From: Methylococcaceae bacterium | Lineage (GTDB): Bacteria > Pseudomonadota > Gammaproteobacteria > Methylococcales > Methylomonadaceae | Length of the DNA: 35,512 nucleotides | NCBI GenBank assembly: GCA_029937975.1 | Contig: JAPYOW010000016.1 | Span: 1-35,512 of the forward strand | Direction: 5' to 3' | In this document: positions 30,876-35,512 of the stretch, in pieces | Numbering within the stretch: the stretch's first letter is position 1 | Layout of the letters: the number at the start of each line of letters is the position of its first letter | Notes under the pieces: model-generated | What the model was told of the DNA's origin: nothing | What the model saw: only the letters and a program-made list of their open reading frames with translations | Databases searched by the model: none | Made by a program: the position numbers and the translations under genes

Positions 30876-33695
30876 TTAGTCACTAAAAAAACGGTTTAAA
30901 TAATGCCCGGTATATGAATGCTTGTTTTTTGATACCTCGGCAGGTGTGCCTTGTGCAACGAGCATGCCGCCTCCCACACCGCCTTCAGGCCCCATGTCAA
31001 TGACCCAGTCCGCTGTTTTAATGACATCCAGATTATGTTCAATAATGATAATAGTATTGCCATGGTCGCGTAGGGTATGCAGCACGGTAAGTAATTGCTT
31101 AATATCGTGAAAATGCAGGCCAGTGGTCGGTTCGTCTAATATATACAGCGTTTTCCCCGTATCGCGTTTGGATAATTCTTTAGCCAGTTTTACCCGTTGT
31201 GCTTCTCCGCCTGATAGAGTAACAGCATTTTGTCCCAAGCTGATATAGCTGAGCCCGACATCAATCAGGGTCTGCAGTTTTTTTGCCAGAACCGGGACCG
31301 GGCTAAAAAATTCAGCCGCATCCTCAATGGTCATTTCCAGAATTTCATTAATGGTTTTTCCTTTATAACGAACGGTCAGGGTCTCCCGGTTATAACGCTT
31401 ACCTTTACAGATATCGCAAGCCACAAAAATATCAGGGAGAAAATGCATTTCTACTTTAATGACACCATCCCCTTTACAGGCTTCACAGCGACCACCTTTT
31501 ACATTAAAGCTGAATCGTCCCGGGGTATACCCTCTGGATCTGGCTTCCGCTGTGGCGGCAAACAATTCACGGATAGGGGTAAAAATACCGGTATAAGTGG
31601 CTGGGTTTGAGCGGGGCGTCCGGCCGATAGGATTTTGATCAATATCAACGACTTTATCGATTTGCGCTAAGCCGCTGATTTTATCGCAAGGTGCTGGGAT
31701 ACAACTGGCTTTATTAATGATGCGAGCGACATTCCGGTACAACGTGTCATTGATTAACGTAGATTTTCCTGAGCCGGAGACACCGGTGACACAGGTTAAA
31801 AGTCCAACCGGAAAAGAGATGGTTAGCTGTTGTAAATTGTTACCTGTGGCATTATGAACCGTGATTAATTTTTTGGGGTTAATAGCGGTTAAAACGGTCG
31901 GAATCTCAATTTTCTGTTGTCCCGATAAATACTGTCCTGTCAAAGAGGCCGGGTTGTTTTTAATTTCTTCTGCCGTGCCTGTGGCTACGATCTCACCGCC
32001 ATGAATACCGGCACCAGGGCCAATATCGACGATATATTGTGCCGATAAAATCGCATCTTCATCATGCTCAACCACAATAACGGTATTGCCCAGGTCACGT
32101 AGGCGAAATAGGGTATTGAGTAGGCGTTGATTATCTCGTTGATGCAGCCCGATGGATGGTTCATCCAGAACGTACATGACGCCCATTAACCCCGCACCGA
32201 TTTGACTGGCAAGTCTAATGCGCTGGGCTTCCCCGCCCGACAGCGTATCAGCGCTTCGATCCAGCGTGAGATAATCCAATCCAACATTGACTAAAAACTC
32301 TAACCGCTCTTGAATTTCTTTATTGATTTTTTCGGCAATTTCACCGCGATGCCCCGGTAAATGTAGCTGACTAAAAAATTCCAGCGTTTGTTTAATCGGC
32401 AGACAGCTTATTTTATGCAAGGGTTGCTGATTAATAAGAACATGGCGTGCGGCAGTATTCAATCGCGCGCCCTGGCATTGCTCACAGGTTTTTTGAGCCA
32501 GGTATTTGGCCAGTTCATCTCTCACCATTTGAGATTCTGTTTCATGATAGCGTCTTTCCATGTTGGAAATAATGCCCTCAAACGGGTGGCTACGGCTTGA
32601 TTTTTTGCCAGTGGCTGAGCCAAATTGAAACTTGATTTTTTGCGTACCACTGCCATAGAGAATAATGGCTTGTATGTCTTTCGGTATTTCAGAAAAAGGG
32701 GCTTCGGTATCAAAACCATAATGCTGCGCTAAAGAGCAAATGATTTGGTAATAATAAGCATTGCGACGGTCCCAGCCCCTTATGGCTCCACCTGCCAGGC
32801 TGATATCAGCACTATGGATGACTAAGGCAGGGTCAAAATGCTGCCTCACGCCTAAGCCATCGCACCCAGAACAAGCCCCTTTGGGGTTGTTAAAAGAAAA
32901 GATACGGGGTTCCAGTTCAGAAATGCTATAACCACATTGTGGACAGGCATAACGTTCGGAGAATAATAATTGCTGCTGGCCATCCATACGGGTGGCAATC
33001 GCAATACCTTCAGCAATTCTTAAGGTGGTTTCAAAGGATTCAGATAAACGCAGACGAATATCATCACGAATTTTAAAACGGTCAACGATTACTTCAATAG
33101 TATGTTTCTTTTTTAAATCCAGTGAAGGGGGTTCATCCAGTTCATAAATCTCGCCATCTATTCTGGCGCGAATAAAGCCCTGTGCGCGTAAATCATCCAT
33201 GAGTTGAATGTGTTCACCTTTACGTTCATTAACCACAGGGGCAAGCAACATCCAGCGCTCGCCTGCTGTCTGAGATAGAACCTGATCAACCATTTGACTG
33301 ATCGTTTGTGCTTCTAAAGAGCTGCCATGCTCGGGACAATGAGGGATGCCAGCCCGAGCGTATAATAATCTTAAATAATCATGAATTTCTGTGATGGTTC
33401 CGACGGTAGAGCGTGGATTGTGCGAGGTGGATTTTTGTTCAATGGAAATGGCCGGAGAAAGCCCTTCAATATGATCTACATCGGGTTTTTCCATCATGGA
33501 CAGGAACTGTCTGGCATAGGCAGACAATGACTCCACATAGCGTCGTTGGCCTTCTGCATAAATAGTGTCAAAGGCCAGTGAAGATTTGCCTGAACCGGAA
33601 AGGCCGGTAATGACAATCAGTGAATCTCTGGGTAAATCAAGGTTTATATTTTTCAGGTTGTGTGTTCTGGCACCTCGAATACTAATTTTGTCCAC
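30876..33695 (-). CDS. uvrA: Excinuclease ABC subunit A
   Basis: DNA-damage sensor of nucleotide excision repair, an ABC-type ATPase that loads UvrB. The 939-residue chain has two ATPase modules: Walker [10 protein letters not shown] (31-39) and GVSGSGKST (near 640), with signatures [16 protein letters not shown] and [16 protein letters not shown]. Zinc-binding Cys clusters occur in [11 protein letters not shown]...CSGCDGLG and in [13 protein letters not shown]...CDICKGKRY. The start is GTG with GGAA eight bases upstream; the N-terminus [17 protein letters not shown] is that of the family. I see no CTG-N10-CAG LexA operator near its promoter. It diverges from the MFS gene on the other side. 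Confidence 0.97.
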   Translation of the reverse strand: MDKISIRGARTHNLKNINLDLPRDSLIVITGLSGSGKSSLAFDTIYAEGQRRYVESLSAYARQFLSMMEKPDVDHIEGLSPAISIEQKSTSHNPRSTVGTITEIHDYLRLLYARAGIPHCPEHGSSLEAQTISQMVDQVLSQTAGERWMLLAPVVNERKGEHIQLMDDLRAQGFIRARIDGEIYELDEPPSLDLKKKHTIEVIVDRFKIRDDIRLRLSESFETTLRIAEGIAIATRMDGQQQLLFSERYACPQCGYSISELEPRIFSFNNPKGACSGCDGLGVRQHFDPALVIHSADISLAGGAIRGWDRRNAYYYQIICSLAQHYGFDTEAPFSEIPKDIQAIILYGSGTQKIKFQFGSATGKKSSRSHPFEGIISNMERRYHETESQMVRDELAKYLAQKTCEQCQGARLNTAARHVLINQQPLHKISCLPIKQTLEFFSQLHLPGHRGEIAEKINKEIQERLEFLVNVGLDYLTLDRSADTLSGGEAQRIRLASQIGAGLMGVMYVLDEPSIGLHQRDNQRLLNTLFRLRDLGNTVIVVEHDEDAILSAQYIVDIGPGAGIHGGEIVATGTAEEIKNNPASLTGQYLSGQQKIEIPTVLTAINPKKLITVHNATGNNLQQLTISFPVGLLTCVTGVSGSGKSTLINDTLYRNVARIINKASCIPAPCDKISGLAQIDKVVDIDQNPIGRTPRSNPATYTGIFTPIRELFAATAEARSRGYTPGRFSFNVKGGRCEACKGDGVIKVEMHFLPDIFVACDICKGKRYNRETLTVRYKGKTINEILEMTIEDAAEFFSPVPVLAKKLQTLIDVGLSYISLGQNAVTLSGGEAQRVKLAKELSKRDTGKTLYILDEPTTGLHFHDIKQLLTVLHTLRDHGNTIIIIEHNLDVIKTADWVIDMGPEGGVGGGMLVAQGTPAEVSKNKHSYTGHYLNRFFSD

Positions 33696-33727
33696 TAATT
33701 GAATTCCGACAATTTAAAGAACCTGAT

Positions 33728-33757
33728 AATATACGTCTTTTTATCACTAAATAGCAA
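33728..33757 (-). promoter_or_regulatory. Sigma-70-type promoter for uvrA
   Basis: On the minus strand TTGCTA (33752-33757) and TATATT (33728-33733) are 18 bases apart, with 4 and 5 of 6 consensus matches. The leader would be about 26 bases. The 335-base divergent gap also contains the palindrome at 33801-33825 and a TATAAT on plus at 33842-33847 that may serve the MFS gene. Confidence 0.5.
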
Positions 33758-33800
33758 AGTTAGGTGATTTTCCATTACTGAATAATCCAGGTTAGCGGGT

Positions 33801-33825
33801 GTTTTTATTTTAATTAAATAAAAAC
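33801..33825. other. AT-rich inverted repeat in the uvrA/MFS divergent region
   Basis: GTTTTTATTT (33801-33810) and AAATAAAAAC (33816-33825) are perfect ten-base arms around TAATT. It lies between the two divergent promoters, where an operator or a nucleoid-protein site would be plausible. No known operator matches. Confidence 0.4.
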
Positions 33826-34030
33826 GAAGGCGTGGTATTAATATAATGTTTCCAGTATTTGTGTGAACTGGGTACAGTGAATTGCGAAAGCCGGGGCATG
33901 TGTTGCTGGTTTTTGTTGCTTGCTCTGCCTATCGACATTAAATCCACATTAAATTAATCCCCCTGAAAAACATACGCGATCTAGAATTGTTTAAAATGGG
34001 AGCTACTTTAAATTACAGGAGATTTAAGTT

Positions 34031-35422
34031 TTGGCACATATGCAGGATATAACCAGTCCAATGACAGCATTGGAGAAACGCGCAACGTTATCGTTAGCCA
34101 GTATTTATGCTTTGCGCATGTTGGGTCTGTTTATGATCTTGCCAGTATTGTCATTATTTGCCGAACAAATGGAGGGTGCCACACCGATGTTAATTGGTCT
34201 GGCTATCAGTGTGTACGGTTTAACCCAAGCGGTTTTACAAATTCCCTTTGGTTTGCTATCTGATCGGTTTGGCCGAAAAAAAATAATCATTATTGGCTTG
34301 ATCCTGTTTTCAGCCGGTAGTGTGGTTGCGGCCCTCTCTACCAATATTTATGGTGTATTACTAGGGCGAGCCATACAAGGCGGGGGAGCTATTGCCGCGG
34401 CTATTATGGCTTTGCTTGCGGATTTAACGCAAGAAGTGCATCGTACTAAAGCCATGGCAACCATCGGTGCCAGTATTGGTATTTCATTTGGTATAGCCAT
34501 TACCTTAGGCCCTATCTTGGCCGGGTATATCGGGATTTCTGGTATTTTCTGGTTAACCGCTATTCTCTCGTTATTAGCCATTTTGGTTGTCCTGTTTATT
34601 GTGCCCAACCCAGAAAAGTCGATAGTGCATTGTGATGCCCAATTAGTGCCTGCGCAGTTTTTTAGTGTCTTGAAAATGCCCGATTTATTAAGACTGGATT
34701 ATGGCATTTTTATTTTACATTTATGTTTAACCTCCTGTTTTGTTGTGCTGCCTTTATTGATCAGGGATGCAGGCTTAATCCCTGAAAATCACTGGATGGT
34801 GTACTTGCCGGTACTCATTGGCTCGATGGCATGTATTGTGCCCTTTGTCATCATTGCAGAAAAAAAACGCCAGATGAAGAAGGTTTTTATAGGCGCTATC
34901 ATTACCCTTATGCTGGCTAATCTGGGCTTATTTAAATATTATGATGACTTGTATGGGATTATTGGGTTTTTATGGTTGTTTTTTTGTGGTTTTAATTTGT
35001 TAGAAGCCACTTTACCCTCCTTAATATCCAAAACCGCACCCGGTGATTTAAAAGGTACCGCGATGGGGGCCTATTCGAGTTCACAGTTTATGGGTGCTTT
35101 TGTGGGGGGTGTAGCGGGTGGCTGGCTTTATGGTGAAATGGGTGCAGAAATGGTATTTTTATTTTGTGCCGTTGCCACATGTACCTGGGTTATTGTCGCC
35201 ATGTTTATGAATACGCCTAAATATCTGGCAAACATGTTGATTTCTCTGGATGACATTAATGCAGCTAAAGAAGAAGCTTTTGTAGCAGAGTTACTTGATA
35301 TCACGGGAGTAGAAGAGGTCACCTTGCATTTTGAAGAAAGTGTGGCTTATTTAAAAGTGGATAATAAGGTGCTGCAAAAAACCGATTTACAGACTTTATT
35401 AAATCAGTGGGCTGTGAGTTAG
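34031..35422 (+). CDS. MFS transporter, YajR-like, with C-terminal ferredoxin-fold domain
   Basis: Inner-membrane secondary carrier of 463 residues, probably 12 helices, closely resembling E. coli YajR along its length: LRMLGLFMILPVLSLF, GLAISVYGLTQAVLQIPFGL, motif A LLSDRFGRKK, GAIAAAIMALLADLTQE, and LPSLISKTAPGDLKGTAMG. After about residue 390 a soluble tail (LLDITGVEEVTLHFEESVAYLKVD) corresponds to the small cytosolic domain of YajR. The substrate is unknown for the family. Start: TTG at 34031 lies nine bases after AGGAG, whereas the ATG at 34040 is 18 bases away, so TTG is preferred. It is divergent from uvrA, a common arrangement in which ssb often follows; the window ends before that can be seen. 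Confidence 0.85.
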   Translation: MAHMQDITSPMTALEKRATLSLASIYALRMLGLFMILPVLSLFAEQMEGATPMLIGLAISVYGLTQAVLQIPFGLLSDRFGRKKIIIIGLILFSAGSVVAALSTNIYGVLLGRAIQGGGAIAAAIMALLADLTQEVHRTKAMATIGASIGISFGIAITLGPILAGYIGISGIFWLTAILSLLAILVVLFIVPNPEKSIVHCDAQLVPAQFFSVLKMPDLLRLDYGIFILHLCLTSCFVVLPLLIRDAGLIPENHWMVYLPVLIGSMACIVPFVIIAEKKRQMKKVFIGAIITLMLANLGLFKYYDDLYGIIGFLWLFFCGFNLLEATLPSLISKTAPGDLKGTAMGAYSSSQFMGAFVGGVAGGWLYGEMGAEMVFLFCAVATCTWVIVAMFMNTPKYLANMLISLDDINAAKEEAFVAELLDITGVEEVTLHFEESVAYLKVDNKVLQKTDLQTLLNQWAVS

Positions 35423-35462
35423 TACTCTGCGACTGAAACGGAAGCTGTCCGGTGATTACTGC

Positions 35463-35505
35463 AACCGGTCAGGGTCCTGAATGATGCTTTGACCATTGCC
35501 CGGTT
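35463..35505. other. Inverted repeat in the last bases of the window
   Basis: AACCGG (35463-35468) and CCGGTT (35500-35505) enclose the small palindrome TCAGG-GT-CCTGA. TCCTGAATGATG is echoed by TCCTGATG at the window end. This may be the start of a repeat or a hairpin after the MFS gene, cut by the window edge. Confidence 0.25.
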
Positions 35506-35512
35506 CCTGATG

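Noticed and set aside
33868-33884. Possible LexA-like CTG...CAG near the MFS gene
   Set aside because: The half sites (CTGGGTACAG) are only four bases apart, not the ten needed for a LexA operator.

Overview
The window reads as a chromosomal stretch of a gammaproteobacterium, most likely a methanotroph or methylotroph of the Methylococcales type. The strongest pointer is a bacterial beta-ribofuranosylaminobenzene 5'-phosphate synthase (mptG-like, 16195-17151), the first committed enzyme of tetrahydromethanopterin synthesis. Among bacteria it is characteristic of C1-oxidising organisms. The block accA-tilS-pyrG-kdsA-eno-ftsB-ispD-ispF-truD is the usual gammaproteobacterial order. Base composition is moderate and slightly AT-rich and looks even throughout. 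I see no phage, integrase, transposase, CRISPR array, tRNA or rRNA.

Layout. 1-2081: a RhlE-type DEAD-box helicase and a small BFD-like [2Fe-2S] protein, both on plus. 2252-4560 (minus): bioA followed by a Gfo/Idh/MocA oxidoreductase, apparently one transcript. 4735-10135 (plus): the complete pyruvate dehydrogenase operon aceE-aceF-lpdA, then a flavin reductase-like gene. 10999-13962 (minus): the proton-translocating transhydrogenase pntA-pntB. 13963-14397: a divergent intergenic region with a promoter for pntAB and a 59-codon minus-strand ORF that looks like the tail of a decayed gene. 14398-17151 (plus): an archaeal-looking nucleotidyltransferase, a HAD phosphatase and mptG. 17318-21093 (plus): ligA and a NarK/NasA-like nitrate/nitrite transporter. 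21265-30614 (plus): fatty-acid, tRNA, nucleotide, KDO, glycolysis, division and isoprenoid genes from accA to truD. 30876-33695 (minus): uvrA. 34031-35422 (plus): a YajR-type MFS transporter.

How the genes work together. Pyruvate dehydrogenase supplies acetyl-CoA and NADH, AccA starts fatty-acid synthesis from that acetyl-CoA, and PntAB converts NADH to NADPH for biosynthesis. Enolase feeds lower glycolysis, and PEP is the co-substrate of KdsA. PyrG makes CTP, which both the CMP-KDO and IspD steps need. IspD and IspF are two steps of the MEP isoprenoid pathway. MptG ties the region to H4MPT-dependent formaldehyde oxidation.

Most of the window is ordinary housekeeping. The parts that deserve a second look are the nucleotidyltransferase-HAD-mptG trio, the remnant next to pntA, a Cys in place of a conserved Arg in the nitrate transporter, a 20-bp perfect inverted repeat between two convergent genes, a MITE-like repeat abutting ftsB, and a terminator ending only nine bases before the tilS start codon.
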